Shown in pieces: positions 29,754-39,579 of a DNA stretch of 64,000 nucleotides. The notes under the pieces were generated by a model that saw nothing but the letters and a program-made list of their open reading frames with translations, did not search any database and was not told the DNA's origin. Position 1 is the stretch's first letter. Each line of letters starts with the position of its first letter. A program made the translations under genes and the position numbers. The DNA comes from an uncultured Porphyromonadaceae bacterium (GTDB lineage: Bacteria > Bacteroidota > Bacteroidia > Bacteroidales > Muribaculaceae), in assembly GCA_947177685.1 (NCBI GenBank), contig CAMWVE010000012.1, positions 1 through 64,000 on the forward strand, given 5' to 3'.

Positions 29754-31562
29754 TCAGAGGTGTGAGTCTATCAGGTTGATTTTCTGCTCTATAGAAACTA
29801 TGTCCTCTTTCAGGCGGGCTATGCGGCGGTTCATTTCGCGCAACATGGAGTCGCCCGATTTCGATTTGGAACTGAAGAAGCCGAGGTTGTTCTCACAGGT
29901 GGCGAGTTCCGACTTGCGGGCTTCGTAGGCGCGCATCAGGCGGTCGCGCTCGCGCATCAGTTTGTTGCTGTCACCTGCCATTTCAGTCAGCGTAGCCTCG
30001 AAGTTGTTGTTGCGGTTGCGGTTCTCGCGCAGGCTGAAACGTTCGTAGAGCTTGTTGATTTCGCCGCGGAACGACTCGTAGAGCTTATCTTTCTCGGCGA
30101 ACGGCACATGACCTATGGTGCCCCATGTTTCCTGAGCCGTCTTGATGGCTTTGAGCACTTCGCCGCGTTCGGTTCCGTCAGGAATTGCGGCGAGCGATTC
30201 AATCAGTTCGCGTTTGGCACGCAGGTTCTCCTGTTCGAGCTGACGGGTGCCGCTGACAGCCGCCTTTTTGCGGTCGAAGAAGAGGTCGCATGCGGCGCGG
30301 AAACGTTTCCACACGGCATCGCTCAGGCGTTTGGGCACCGAGCCTATGGTTTTCCACTCCTTCTGCAAGTTTATCAGGGCATCTGAAGCGGCGCGCCAGT
30401 CAGTGCTTTCAGCCAGTTTTTCGGCTTTTTCGCAGATAGCCACCTTCTTGCGGTAGTTCTCGTCGAATTCATCTTTGACACCTTTGAAATATGCCGCTTT
30501 CTGCTCGAAGAATTTGTCGCAGATGGCACGGAAGCTTTCGTAGAGTTCGTTGTTGACTTTCTTAGCTGCGAAACCAATCTTTTTCCAGCGTGCCTGAGCG
30601 TCCAGAATCTGCTTGGTGGCGTTTTCCCATGCGGCATGGTTGGCAAGCTGGTCGGTGGCTAAGGCGCCGAGTTCCTCTATGATGGCGCGTTTTGCCTCCT
30701 CGTTCTGCTGTTCCACCTGTTTGCGTTCCTCAAAGAAAGTCTGATATTTCTTGTTGATGATTGCTGACGCATCCTTGAACCGTGCCCACACTTCTTCGCG
30801 GACATCCTTAGCCACCGGACCTATCTCGCGCCATTTTTCATGCAGCTCCTGCAGGCGGCGGAAGGCTGTGATGACATCCGTCTCCTCGGTGAGGCGCTGA
30901 GCCTCGGCGATGATATGCTCCTTCGACTCCAGATTCTTGCGGAAGTCGTAGTCACGCAGTTCCTGATTCACTTTCAGCTGATCGTAGAAAAGCTCCACGG
31001 CATCCTGATATTGTTTCCAGATGTCAGTGACATGCTGTGGCGCCACGTTGCCCACGGTCTTGAATTCCTGCTGAATTTCGCGGAATCGGGGGAAGTTGCG
31101 GTTTATGTTGTCAGTGTCGGCGCTAAGGGCCTGGATTTCCTCAATGAGCGCTTTCTTTTTGGCGAGGTTCTTCTCCTGTTCAGCCTCGATCCGGGCGGCG
31201 AGCTGATTCTTTTTCTCCTTGATGATGCCAAGAATTTCCTTGAGTTTCTCCTCATCGGGGTCAGGCTGCACGGTGAACGTTTCAGGGTCGTTGCCAGCCT
31301 CGGTCCACGCCTTGCGCTCGGCTTCGGTTTCGTGGCGACGGATGTTGTAGAACACCTGTTTGAGCATACCCACTTCGTCGCGTGAAATTTCTTCGGGCGC
31401 GACTTCAGAGAGAGCCTGCAGTTTTTCCAATACTTCAGATTTAGTCAGTTCGGCGCGGGTGGCGTGAACTTCTGTCTCGGATGTGCCGTTCTCAACGGTG
31501 ATGACCATTTCGGCATCATTTTCAATGAGATTTTCCGGCTGATGGGAAGTTTCCATAATCAA
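29754..31562 (-). CDS. DUF349 domain-containing coiled-coil protein
   Basis: This 602-residue, highly charged protein is made of repeated DUF349 units of about 70 residues, each with a W(K/R)xIG core: LHEKWREIGPVAKDVREEVW, WKKIGFAAKKVNNELYESF, EWKTIGSVPKRLSDAVWKRF and ETWGTIGHVPFAEKDKLYESF. The C-terminus is a coiled coil ending in the LKEDIVSIEQKINLIDSHL stretch. DUF349 proteins occur widely in Bacteroidetes and Actinobacteria, and their role is not settled. A full-consensus promoter precedes a leader of about 100 nt. Confidence 0.9.
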   Translation of the reverse strand: MIMETSHQPENLIENDAEMVITVENGTSETEVHATRAELTKSEVLEKLQALSEVAPEEISRDEVGMLKQVFYNIRRHETEAERKAWTEAGNDPETFTVQPDPDEEKLKEILGIIKEKKNQLAARIEAEQEKNLAKKKALIEEIQALSADTDNINRNFPRFREIQQEFKTVGNVAPQHVTDIWKQYQDAVELFYDQLKVNQELRDYDFRKNLESKEHIIAEAQRLTEETDVITAFRRLQELHEKWREIGPVAKDVREEVWARFKDASAIINKKYQTFFEERKQVEQQNEEAKRAIIEELGALATDQLANHAAWENATKQILDAQARWKKIGFAAKKVNNELYESFRAICDKFFEQKAAYFKGVKDEFDENYRKKVAICEKAEKLAESTDWRAASDALINLQKEWKTIGSVPKRLSDAVWKRFRAACDLFFDRKKAAVSGTRQLEQENLRAKRELIESLAAIPDGTERGEVLKAIKTAQETWGTIGHVPFAEKDKLYESFRGEINKLYERFSLRENRNRNNNFEATLTEMAGDSNKLMRERDRLMRAYEARKSELATCENNLGFFSSKSKSGDSMLREMNRRIARLKEDIVSIEQKINLIDSHL

Positions 31563-31670
31563 GGGTTAAATGGTTGGTTTCCGATGCCGCAGAACAAAGC
31601 AACCGGCAAGCGGGGTTAAGTTTCACAATGATGGTGCGCCCACTCCGCCGTGACGGATTGAAACGCGAGC

Positions 31671-31702
31671 CAAATTTAGAGAAAATAATCCAATCGGACA
31701 AA
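31671..31702 (-). promoter_or_regulatory. Promoter of the DUF349 gene
   Basis: On the minus strand TTTG (31699-31702), 20 nt, TAAATTTG (31671-31678). The rest of the stretch 31563-31960 is AT rich and shows no gene or repeat that I can support. Confidence 0.78.
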
Positions 31703-31960
31703 TAATTTGTTAAAAAAAATGAATAGAGCCGACAATATGTTACGACATATATCTTCTTTATGCCTTGATTGGGAAAAGGAAAGACTACACATCTAAATCT
31801 GACGGCTGAACTGATTACTCCACATAAAAAACCAAACCCGATAGCTTGAAACCAGAGGCTACCGGGAATAAACATTGCAAATATAATGTTTTTTTTGTGG
31901 TAAACAAATATTTATGGTAAAAAATTGATGTAAGCCCTATGATTTTTGATTAGTTAGATT

Positions 31961-32685
31961 TTAGAGAGAACTTATCTTATTGCAAACACCGGTAACGTCA
32001 CCTAAACCATACAATAGTGATACTCCATCAATGTCAAGCCACGTTAAGAGAGTTAATATACGAGAGTATCGGTTAAGAGCATACGATGTATCAATAACGT
32101 TTCTATTGATACCCTTCCCAAAACAGATCGGCTCATGGTGGGCTATTCGGTTACGAAGATTATTAATGTAGTCAAGTTCTTGAAATATATAAGTGTTATC
32201 GTATTGATGAAATCTGGTTGAACGAGGCTTGTTCGGAAAAACCGACAGAAGGTTTTGTCCCATAAGATTATACTGGACATTTGAAAACATATACTTCTAT
32301 ACGCCAAACTCCATTTCTGAAAGTAGTTTGTTATGGCTATATGTATACGATCTCAGCAATCCTTCGTATGCTTTCTTAATTATTCGTGTAGTTTTTTCAA
32401 CCCTATGTCTGAATAGAACTTTCCGTTTGGTAAAATCAAATCCCTTAGCCAATCACTTCCGTCCTGAGCAACATAATGTCGGTTAATTTTATTACGCAAA
32501 GCCACTTCAAAACATCCGACAACAGCTAATAATTCTTGCGAAAGCCTGATGTTATACCTATATAAAGTCATGGCTTTACGAGTATTAGAATTACAAGCTG
32601 CGAGATACCTCCTCATCCTGTCTGTAGAAATTATATCTTCAAATTCGGTGTAACCATTATTTTTGCCTCTATAGATAGAATACAA
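31961..32685 (-). pseudogene. Decayed Abi family (Abi_2/AbiD-F like) gene
   Basis: Two minus-strand fragments belong to one Abi-like protein. The upstream piece (32685 to 32380) carries RRYLAACNSNTRKAMTLYRY and VVGCFEVALRNKINRHY; the downstream piece (32290 to 31961) carries YINNLRNRIAHHEPICFGKG, the conserved C-terminal RNxxxHxE-type motif. The first frame stops after GLKKLHE, but homologous sequence continues in another frame (RIIKKAYEGLLRSYTYSHNK), needing one inserted base near 32385. A TAG then interrupts FGV*KYMFS where a TGG would fit. So at least one frameshift and one nonsense change have inactivated it. An intact Abi family gene lies at 59870. The family is linked to phage abortive infection. 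Confidence 0.8.
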
Positions 32686-32750
32686 AATTACAAAATAAAT
32701 TCAGAAGAACAATATTTAAAACAATTATAAATCCAATCGAAAATATGAAA

Positions 32751-32782
32751 GCCCCCGGCAGGCGGTTATGCAAGCCGGGGGC
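32751..32782 (-). terminator. Terminator of the Big2 protein gene
   Basis: GCCCCCGGC and GCCGGGGGC form a perfect 9-bp stem 26 nt beyond the stop codon on the minus strand. The tail TTTCATATTTT is only moderately T rich. Confidence 0.7.
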
Positions 32783-32807
32783 AGTTTTGTTAGTTTTGTA
32801 TTACAAT

Positions 32808-35800
32808 TTAGAGGGCAACTTTGACGGGAGTCTTGCCGGGAGCGGTAATCAGATAGATACCTTTAGCCAGACCGGAAATCTTGCCACCCATGGCGGTTGC
32901 TACGAGGCGACCGGAGATGTCGTAAACGCTTACTTCAACACCGGGAGCTACAATGATGTCGCCGCCTTCGAAACTGATTTCATCGCCGATGGCAATGGTT
33001 TCAACGCCGGTTGACACTTTGACTGTCACATCGCAGTGAGCCTCGAGTCCGTTGCCGTTAGATATGGCTTCGATGGTGGCTGTTCCGGGAGCAACGGCGG
33101 TAACCAAGCCCTCGTCATCCACGGTGGCTACTTCCGGGTCGCTTGAGCTCCATGTAACGCTCTTGTCCTCCATCTTGGCAGTGCCGACCGAGGCTATAAG
33201 TTGCTCTGAATCATCTGTTTCGAGAGTAATCTCAGTCTTGTCAAGCACAATGTGAGGCACTTCGATGGTGTACTGTGCGCAGAAGCCTTTGTCAGGTGTG
33301 TTGGTGGTGTAAATCTGATAGAGCTCAACTTTGTAGGGGTTGATCTGGCGGGCAATCAGGTTACATCCGTTACCGGTCTTGCCTGTGGGTGCATAATCAC
33401 CGGTATAATCCTGAGCATGAAGAACATTCCCTTCATCATCGCTCATAACCCAGAAGTTGGTCCAGTTTGCAGGACCTGCCATGCGCACCTGCATGCGGTG
33501 TTCGCCGAGGTTGAATACTGCAAAACCATTCTGGCTTTTTTCTGCCCAACCTGAAGGCATATCTTTTGAAGGTACAGTCAGATAGGCAGCTTTGCCCTTA
33601 TTTACATAACCGATTTCAGTGTACATGCTACCTGTACGATAGTAGAACAGATTTGCCACATTGCTGTCAGTTACATCTTCCATGCTGCTCACTGAAGGAA
33701 TTGCAGTTGCAGTAGAGTTGGCTTGGCTGAACTGGGCTGCGGTGGCATTTGCAGTGACATGCTGTTCGCCATTCTTTATCCAGATGGGTATGGGAGCCTT
33801 TTCAGCAGTGGATGTGAGGTAGAACAGACCACCTTCCTCGCTCATGAAGTCGCCGATGGCGTTACCGACCATGTCATATCGGTCGCCGGTCCAGTTGCTG
33901 TTGGTAGGCGTATGTAATGTCAGATCTGTTATTGTTGAGAAGTCAGCTGAAATCAACTTAACACTATCCCAATGTTCACCTAAAGCATCAGTAGTTGTGG
34001 GGAATATGGGAGCGATGATTATGTTACCTTTGTCGTCGATAGCCAGACCTTTGTTCATGGTGAATGACTCAGGGAGTGTAACGTCATGATAACCGCTTTC
34101 ATCCATGGTGTAAAGAATATTTCCTGCAGGGAGATAGCATTTGCCGTTAAGCGCGCTTCCTGAACGAACTACGCCGTTACCACCGGGCAAACCCTGTTTG
34201 ATCCAGTCCTGAGTTACGCAGAAATCTGCTTTATATATGTCAAAATCATTCGGCTCTACGGTCACAGTGCAGGTTGCGGTGACTCCGTTGGTGGCTGTAA
34301 CGGTGATTGTTGCGGTGCCGAGCTGATGAGCGGTAATGACACCATCATTGGTTACAGTGGCGATGTTTTTGTCAGAAGAGCTGAATGTAATAGCGGGATA
34401 TGTTGCATTTTCGGGGAGTACGGTAGCTGTCAGGGTCTCTGACTCGCCGCGGATTATGCTCAACTCGGTGTTGTCAAGTTTGATTTCAGAAACCTCAACC
34501 GGAGGAACTACTGTTACTGTGCAAGAACCTGATACACCGGTGTGGGCTGTGGCTGTGATTGTGGTCACACCGTCGGCAATCGCGGTCACCACACCTTTGC
34601 TGTCAACGGTGGCTATTTCAGGATTGCTTGAACTCCATGTCAGAGTCTTGTCAGTAGCATCAGCAGGGGTGATGATTGCTGTCAGTGTAGCTGTTTCACC
34701 GCGAATGATTGAAATCTCAGACTGCTCGAATGATACTGCTGTAACAGGATTGTGGAAGCTTACGTTTACCTCGCAGGTGGCAGTCAGTCCGTTGCCGTTT
34801 GATTTGGCAGTGATGGTTGCTTTGCCGGGAGCTACAGCGGTAACGTTGCCTTCGGCGTCAACTGTGGCAACATCGGGGTTGCTTGAGGTCCAAGTTACTG
34901 ATTTGTCAGTCATTGTGGAGATGCCTACAGAAGCGGCAAGCTTCTGTGAATCGCCTACGATTAAATCCAATTCGGTTTTGTCCAGCTCTATGTAAGGGAT
35001 CTCGATGGTGTACATCGCGCAGAAGCCCCTTGCAGCACTGGTCTTGAAAGGAGCAGTGATAGTATTGGTGTTGTAAATCTGATAAAGCTCGACTTTGTAG
35101 GGGTCAATCTGGCGGGCGATAATGTTACATCCGTCACCTGTTTTACCATTGGAAGCATAATCACCGGTATAATCCTGAGCATGGAGAACATTTCCTTGTT
35201 CATCGGTCAAAACCCAGCAGTTAGTCCAAACTGCAGGACCTGCCATGCGCACCTGCATGATTTTTCCACCGAGGGTGAATACGGCGAAACCGTTCTGGCT
35301 TCTCTCAGTCCATCCGGTGGGCAAGTTCTTTGGAACAGGCAGATATGCAGCTTCTCCGCTTTCGTTTACATAACCGATTTTGGTATAATCACTACCTGTG
35401 CGATAATAGAACAGATTCGCAACATTAGCGTCCGTTATATCAGCCATGCTGCTCACTGAGGGAATCGCGGTTGCCATATTGTTGGCAGCAGGGAAATTAG
35501 TTGCAGAAGGGGCATTTGCTGTGACATGCTGTTTGCCGTTTTTTATCCAGATGGGAACGGGATATGTATCACCACTGGTTACTAAATAGAACAGACCGCC
35601 TTCCTCGCTCATAAAGTCACCGATAGCGCTGCCAACATTATCATATCTTCCACTTGCCCAATCGCTGTTAGTCGGGGCAGCCAATGTAATATCTGTCACA
35701 GTTTTGAAGTCGGCAGAAATTAATTTAACTTTAGTCCAGTTAGTTGCGCTTGTGGGGAATGCCGGTGCAACAATTATGTTCCCTTTGTCGTCAACCGCCA

Positions 35801-36050
35801 GACCTTTGTTCATGGTGAATGTCTTTGGTAATGTTACTTTTTTATAACCGGATCCATCCATGGTGTAAAGCTCTGAACCTGCAGGGAGATAGCATTTACC
35901 GTTAACGCCGCTACCAGAGCGGACCGCTTTATCCGCACCGGGCAAGCCCTGCTTAATCCAGTTCTGAGTCACTACCACATCCTGCGCGGTCATGGCACCG
36001 GCAGCCAAGATGGCTAATCCAAGTGCAAGTTTGCGTAAAGTCAGTTTCAT
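32808..36050 (-). CDS. Large secreted protein with duplicated module, Big2 domains and sorting tail
   Basis: This 1080-residue protein has a signal peptide (about 1-22). A module of about 330 residues occurs twice, near 25-355 and 605-930, with shared stretches such as QGLPG, NGKCYLPAG, TMNKGLA(V/I)DDKGNI, GDFMSEEGGLFYL, PIWIKNG, ANLFYYRTGS, QVRMAGPA and VLHAQDYTGDYA. Three Big2 domains lie between the modules and a fourth follows the second (WSSSDPEVATVDDEGLVTAV). The C-terminus (VSVYDISGRLVATAMGGK...GLAKGIYLI) is a type IX-like sorting domain. I do not recognise the module. A surface or secreted location is inferred. A full promoter is at 36145-36175. Confidence 0.85.
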   Translation of the reverse strand: MKLTLRKLALGLAILAAGAMTAQDVVVTQNWIKQGLPGADKAVRSGSGVNGKCYLPAGSELYTMDGSGYKKVTLPKTFTMNKGLAVDDKGNIIVAPAFPTSATNWTKVKLISADFKTVTDITLAAPTNSDWASGRYDNVGSAIGDFMSEEGGLFYLVTSGDTYPVPIWIKNGKQHVTANAPSATNFPAANNMATAIPSVSSMADITDANVANLFYYRTGSDYTKIGYVNESGEAAYLPVPKNLPTGWTERSQNGFAVFTLGGKIMQVRMAGPAVWTNCWVLTDEQGNVLHAQDYTGDYASNGKTGDGCNIIARQIDPYKVELYQIYNTNTITAPFKTSAARGFCAMYTIEIPYIELDKTELDLIVGDSQKLAASVGISTMTDKSVTWTSSNPDVATVDAEGNVTAVAPGKATITAKSNGNGLTATCEVNVSFHNPVTAVSFEQSEISIIRGETATLTAIITPADATDKTLTWSSSNPEIATVDSKGVVTAIADGVTTITATAHTGVSGSCTVTVVPPVEVSEIKLDNTELSIIRGESETLTATVLPENATYPAITFSSSDKNIATVTNDGVITAHQLGTATITVTATNGVTATCTVTVEPNDFDIYKADFCVTQDWIKQGLPGGNGVVRSGSALNGKCYLPAGNILYTMDESGYHDVTLPESFTMNKGLAIDDKGNIIIAPIFPTTTDALGEHWDSVKLISADFSTITDLTLHTPTNSNWTGDRYDMVGNAIGDFMSEEGGLFYLTSTAEKAPIPIWIKNGEQHVTANATAAQFSQANSTATAIPSVSSMEDVTDSNVANLFYYRTGSMYTEIGYVNKGKAAYLTVPSKDMPSGWAEKSQNGFAVFNLGEHRMQVRMAGPANWTNFWVMSDDEGNVLHAQDYTGDYAPTGKTGNGCNLIARQINPYKVELYQIYTTNTPDKGFCAQYTIEVPHIVLDKTEITLETDDSEQLIASVGTAKMEDKSVTWSSSDPEVATVDDEGLVTAVAPGTATIEAISNGNGLEAHCDVTVKVSTGVETIAIGDEISFEGGDIIVAPGVEVSVYDISGRLVATAMGGKISGLAKGIYLITAPGKTPVKVAL

Positions 36051-36144
36051 GATACTGATTGTTTTTAATGATTAATTTAGTGTTTATTAATGTATATTAT
36101 TGTCTGTTTTAAGGAGCAGATTGTAAGGTGCTTGAAAATCTTTC

Positions 36145-36175
36145 CAAATTTACACCTTTTAAATGAAAAACCAAA
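36145..36175 (-). promoter_or_regulatory. Promoter of the Big2 protein gene
   Basis: On the minus strand TTTG (36172-36175), 19 nt, TAAATTTG (36145-36152): full consensus, giving a leader of about 88 nt. Confidence 0.8.
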
Positions 36176-36254
36176 GCAAACATCTGTAATTTTAGGATTT
36201 TCAACTAAAATTTGTAATTTTTCACAAACGACTATTAACTACCGACTAAAAACT

Positions 36255-36280
36255 CGGACGCTCCACGAAGCTTCCCTACA
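36255..36280 (+). repeat. Palindromic REP-like unit, slightly degenerate
   Basis: Same unit as at 17-42, with GCTTCC in place of GCGTCC in the right stem arm, which breaks one base pair. It lies 4 nt beyond the trkH stop. Confidence 0.75.
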
Positions 36281-36284
36281 ACTA

Positions 36285-37772
36285 TCACCTCTTCCAGAAC
36301 GAGGAGGTGAAAAGCACGAGCACGGTGAAGAGTTCCAGACGCCCTATGAGCATGAGCAGTGCCATGGCATATTTTGCGGGGGCTGCGATTGAGGCATAGT
36401 TGCCGCCGAATCCCTCAAGCCCTATGCCTATGTCAGCATTGCTGATGCATGCCAGCGAGGTGAGGATGGAGTCAAGCATGCTGTCGCCGAACAACATCAG
36501 CACAAATCCGCCCAAGACTATTGATGCTATGTAGATGACCATGAACACCATCACTTTGTTGACAAGTTCCGGGGGCACCACCTTGTTATTATAGGTCACC
36601 GAGCGCACGGCGTTGGGGTGAAGTACGCGGTAGATTTCGTTGCCGATGTTCTTGAAAACAAAGATGCCGCGGTCAAGTTTGGAACCGCCGCTGGTGGAGC
36701 CGCTGCAGGCGCCGGTGAACATCAGCAGGAAAATGATGAGCATGACCGGGGTACCCCACTGTTCTACACCGCTGACAGTGAAGCCGGTTGAGGAGATGAC
36801 TGACACAACCTGAAACAGGGTGTCGATGACTCCGGAGCCGAGCATGCGGAACTGACCGCTGAACAGCATGATGATGGTGACGGCAGCCGTAGCCCATGCC
36901 ACAACCTTGACGTAGGATCGGAATGCCTCGCTCTGCCATGTGGCGCGGAAATGACCGGTGCTGAGCTTGTAGATGGTGCCGAAGTTGACGCCGCCGATGA
37001 ACATGAACAGGGTGAGGATGCACTTGACATAGTCCGAGTGCCAGTGGTTGATGCCGTCAGGATTGGTGGTGAAGCCGCCGGTGCTCATGGTGCTGAACGA
37101 GTGGCACAGGGCGTCGAACAGGTTCATGGGACCTGCCCACAGCAGCAGCGTCAGCACAACGGTGAGAATGATGTAGCAGAGCCAGAGCGTCATGGCGGTC
37201 TGGCTGACGCGCGGACGTATCTTCTCGTGGGTGATGCCGGTGACCTCGGCGTTGAACATCTGCATGCCGCCGGAGGAGTTGAGCATGGGGAGAATGGCGA
37301 GCGTGAACAGTATGATTCCCATGCCGCCTATCCACTGCATCAGCGACCGCCACAGCAGTATGCCGTGGCTCACATCGGAAATATCCGTCAGGACCGATGC
37401 GCCTGTGGTGGTGAAGCCGCTCATGGAGTCGAAGAAGGCATCGGTGAAACTGAGGTGTGGCGAGCCTGCCATGAACGGTATCAGCCCGAACAGCGAGAAC
37501 ACAAGCCACACCAGCGAGGTGAGCAACACCCCTTCGCGCTTGCCCATGTCAGGGAACCGCGGCTTGATGAAATAGGTCATGGCGAGTCCGGCTGCAAAGG
37601 TGATGCAGGCGGTAATGGCAAAGCAGAGGGTGTCGCTCTCGCCGTAGATGACGGAGGTGAGCAACGGCAGCAGCGTGAACCCGCTCTCGACGAGTAGCAG
37701 CAGCCCGATGATGCGAAGCACCATCAGTATGTTGATTCCGGGGCGGTGGCGTTTGGCTGCAGATCGTATCAT
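36285..37772 (-). CDS. trkH: TrkH/KtrB-type potassium uptake subunit
   Basis: This protein of about 495 residues starts at the ATG at 37772 (MIRSAAKRHRPG), whose A is shared with the stop TGA of the upstream peptidase gene, a TGATG coupling. Eight to ten membrane helices alternate with four pore loops: SGFTTTGASVLTDIS, FSTMSTGGFTTN, SVISSTGFTVSG and CISNADIGIGLEGFG, the selectivity positions of the SKT superfamily. It moves potassium across the inner membrane. Its usual cytoplasmic regulator TrkA is not in this window. The symbol is by family. Confidence 0.92.
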   Translation of the reverse strand: MIRSAAKRHRPGINILMVLRIIGLLLLVESGFTLLPLLTSVIYGESDTLCFAITACITFAAGLAMTYFIKPRFPDMGKREGVLLTSLVWLVFSLFGLIPFMAGSPHLSFTDAFFDSMSGFTTTGASVLTDISDVSHGILLWRSLMQWIGGMGIILFTLAILPMLNSSGGMQMFNAEVTGITHEKIRPRVSQTAMTLWLCYIILTVVLTLLLWAGPMNLFDALCHSFSTMSTGGFTTNPDGINHWHSDYVKCILTLFMFIGGVNFGTIYKLSTGHFRATWQSEAFRSYVKVVAWATAAVTIIMLFSGQFRMLGSGVIDTLFQVVSVISSTGFTVSGVEQWGTPVMLIIFLLMFTGACSGSTSGGSKLDRGIFVFKNIGNEIYRVLHPNAVRSVTYNNKVVPPELVNKVMVFMVIYIASIVLGGFVLMLFGDSMLDSILTSLACISNADIGIGLEGFGGNYASIAAPAKYAMALLMLIGRLELFTVLVLFTSSFWKR

Positions 37773-39451
37773 CACCAGCGGAAGTTTTGGGTGTAATCGG
37801 TTCGGTTGCCGCATGCGTCAGTGACGGTGACACGGAGCTTGTGATCGGCTCCGCGCTTCACTTTGCCGGCACGCAGGTCGTAGGTGAGGGTACCTGACTT
37901 GCCGTCAAGCTCCATCAGCACGAAGTTGCCGTCGATTTCGCCGCGGTAGGTTTCCACACCGCTGAGATTGTCCGAAATCTTGACTGCCACTTTGTTGTTA
38001 CGCGCCCACTGCTGCTGATTGACTGGGCGCACGGTGGGGGCGGTGGCGTCGGTGGCTACGGCATATCGTCCGAAGCGGTTCACGTCGGCTCGCAGTCGTC
38101 CCTCAGGGGTGTATTCGGCGCTGACGGTGCTGCGCGAGTTGCCGCTCAGACGAACCATGCATAACTTCGACGGGTCAGTGACTTTGCCGCTGACAGGCAG
38201 TTCGATGGTGATGTTGTTGGCGAGGGGCACCTCCGGATCGCCTATCTTCACGATGGGCGAGAGGTAGCCCTCGGCAGGGGTGGAGGTTACGTTAAACCAG
38301 ATGTCGTCATAGAGCACTCCGGAGGGGAGCTCCACCTTTATGTCGTCGACATTATAATAATGGTAGCCGCGATAGTCGAGGCGCCATGCGTCGTGCTCGC
38401 GCGGTGCTATCTCCTGCTTTTTGCCGCGGATGGTGAACGGCACCTCGCGGGTGTTGCCGAACTCGTCGGTGAGGGTGAACACGCATTTGTAGGGGCGCTC
38501 CTCGGCAATGTCGATGATGCCGCTGTCAGTGGCTTTTATCATGAAGCCGAGCGGTTGGGTGGGGGGCACATAGGTCCACATCATCCACCTGCCGTGGTTG
38601 ACCACGTCGCCGTAGTAGGCGACGGTGTTGACTGCGCGTGTCTCGTCCATCTCATAGCTGTCGATGACCCGCTCGTAGATGACTTTGCCGTCGACCGAAA
38701 GGGTCATATACTTTACGCCGTAGATGTTGGCGGTGCCGGTCATGCGGTCGAAAGCGTTGATGGCAGGGATCACCTTGCCCCATGCGGTGAATCCTTTCCG
38801 GGTTTCTGCGGCGCCGAGGAGTGCGCCCTTGGCAGTGCCGTTGACCATGCCTGAGTCGCCGTGGGGATACAGCCCTATGTGGCGCACTTCAGGCGCGGTG
38901 CGGTCATTGAAGATGTCGCGCATGTAGGGGATGGGGTCGAGGGCGTGTCCGGTGAGATTGTCGCGCAGCTCGAAGTGGACGTGCGGACCGAACGAGTGTC
39001 CGGCATTGCCGCTCAGGGCTATTACATCGCCCCGCTTCACGGGAAACTGCTCCGGCGGAAATTCCATGTCGACGGCGAACTGCTCCAGCTCATACTGGCG
39101 CGCCTTGACAACCTTGTCGACTGCCGGGGTGAAGGCTTCGAGGTGACCGTAGACCGTTGTGTAGTTGAGGTGAGGATGTGTGACATAGACAGCGCGCCCG
39201 TAGCCCCACGGTGAAACGGATATCCGGGAGATGTAGCCGTCGTCGGCGCTGTGCACATCCCATCCGGTGCGTCCCTGAGTCTTGAAGTCGACACCGGCAT
39301 GGAAATGGTTGGGGCGAAGCTCGCCGAAGTTACCTGCCAACAGCGCCGGAATATCGACCGGTTTGCGCAGCTGATGCTTCTGCTGCTTTTGCTGCGCGCC
39401 GGCAGTGAGGGTAAATAATGCTAATATGATGAAAAAAAATCTGTGCCGCAT
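37772..39451 (-). CDS. M23 family metallopeptidase (LytM-like)
   Basis: This 559-residue protein has a signal peptide (ALFTLTAGAQ) and an M23 domain near the N-terminus. The zinc site is intact: HFHAGVDF with His51 and Asp55, and GPHVHFELRD with His157 and His159. The remaining 380 residues are beta-rich and end in Ig-like repeats. M23 enzymes cut peptidoglycan cross-links or act as amidase activators. It overlaps the trkH start by one base, so the two are translated as a coupled pair. A TAATTTTG -7 box at 39474-39481 lies about 20 nt upstream without a clear -33. Confidence 0.9.
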   Translation of the reverse strand: MRHRFFFIILALFTLTAGAQQKQQKHQLRKPVDIPALLAGNFGELRPNHFHAGVDFKTQGRTGWDVHSADDGYISRISVSPWGYGRAVYVTHPHLNYTTVYGHLEAFTPAVDKVVKARQYELEQFAVDMEFPPEQFPVKRGDVIALSGNAGHSFGPHVHFELRDNLTGHALDPIPYMRDIFNDRTAPEVRHIGLYPHGDSGMVNGTAKGALLGAAETRKGFTAWGKVIPAINAFDRMTGTANIYGVKYMTLSVDGKVIYERVIDSYEMDETRAVNTVAYYGDVVNHGRWMMWTYVPPTQPLGFMIKATDSGIIDIAEERPYKCVFTLTDEFGNTREVPFTIRGKKQEIAPREHDAWRLDYRGYHYYNVDDIKVELPSGVLYDDIWFNVTSTPAEGYLSPIVKIGDPEVPLANNITIELPVSGKVTDPSKLCMVRLSGNSRSTVSAEYTPEGRLRADVNRFGRYAVATDATAPTVRPVNQQQWARNNKVAVKISDNLSGVETYRGEIDGNFVLMELDGKSGTLTYDLRAGKVKRGADHKLRVTVTDACGNRTDYTQNFRW

Positions 39452-39545
39452 GGATGATGACCTAAATTTATCACAAAATTAATCATTATTCGGCAGCAAA
39501 TTGCTTTTCTGTGAAAATAATTATAGCGGAGTGCATAAAATTTGC

Positions 39546-39553
39546 TATTTTTG
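39546..39553 (+). promoter_or_regulatory. -7 box of guaA
   Basis: TATTTTTG matches TAnnTTTG and lies 26 nt before the ATG at 39580. No TTTG is found at the usual distance upstream. Confidence 0.55.
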
Positions 39554-39579
39554 CATAAAATTTTCATACATCATTGTCA

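Noticed and set aside
32296..32310. TAG in the Abi gene as recoded amino acid
   Set aside because: A separate frameshift upstream already breaks the gene, so decay explains both changes; no other gene in the window uses TAG within a frame.
36951..37697. A 248-codon plus-strand frame rich in Glu, His and Gly across trkH
   Set aside because: It is the shadow of hydrophobic trkH codons on the other strand; composition is typical of such shadows.
39574..39576. TTG start for guaA
   Set aside because: The ATG two codons downstream gives the normal N-terminus of GMP synthase; nothing favours the TTG.
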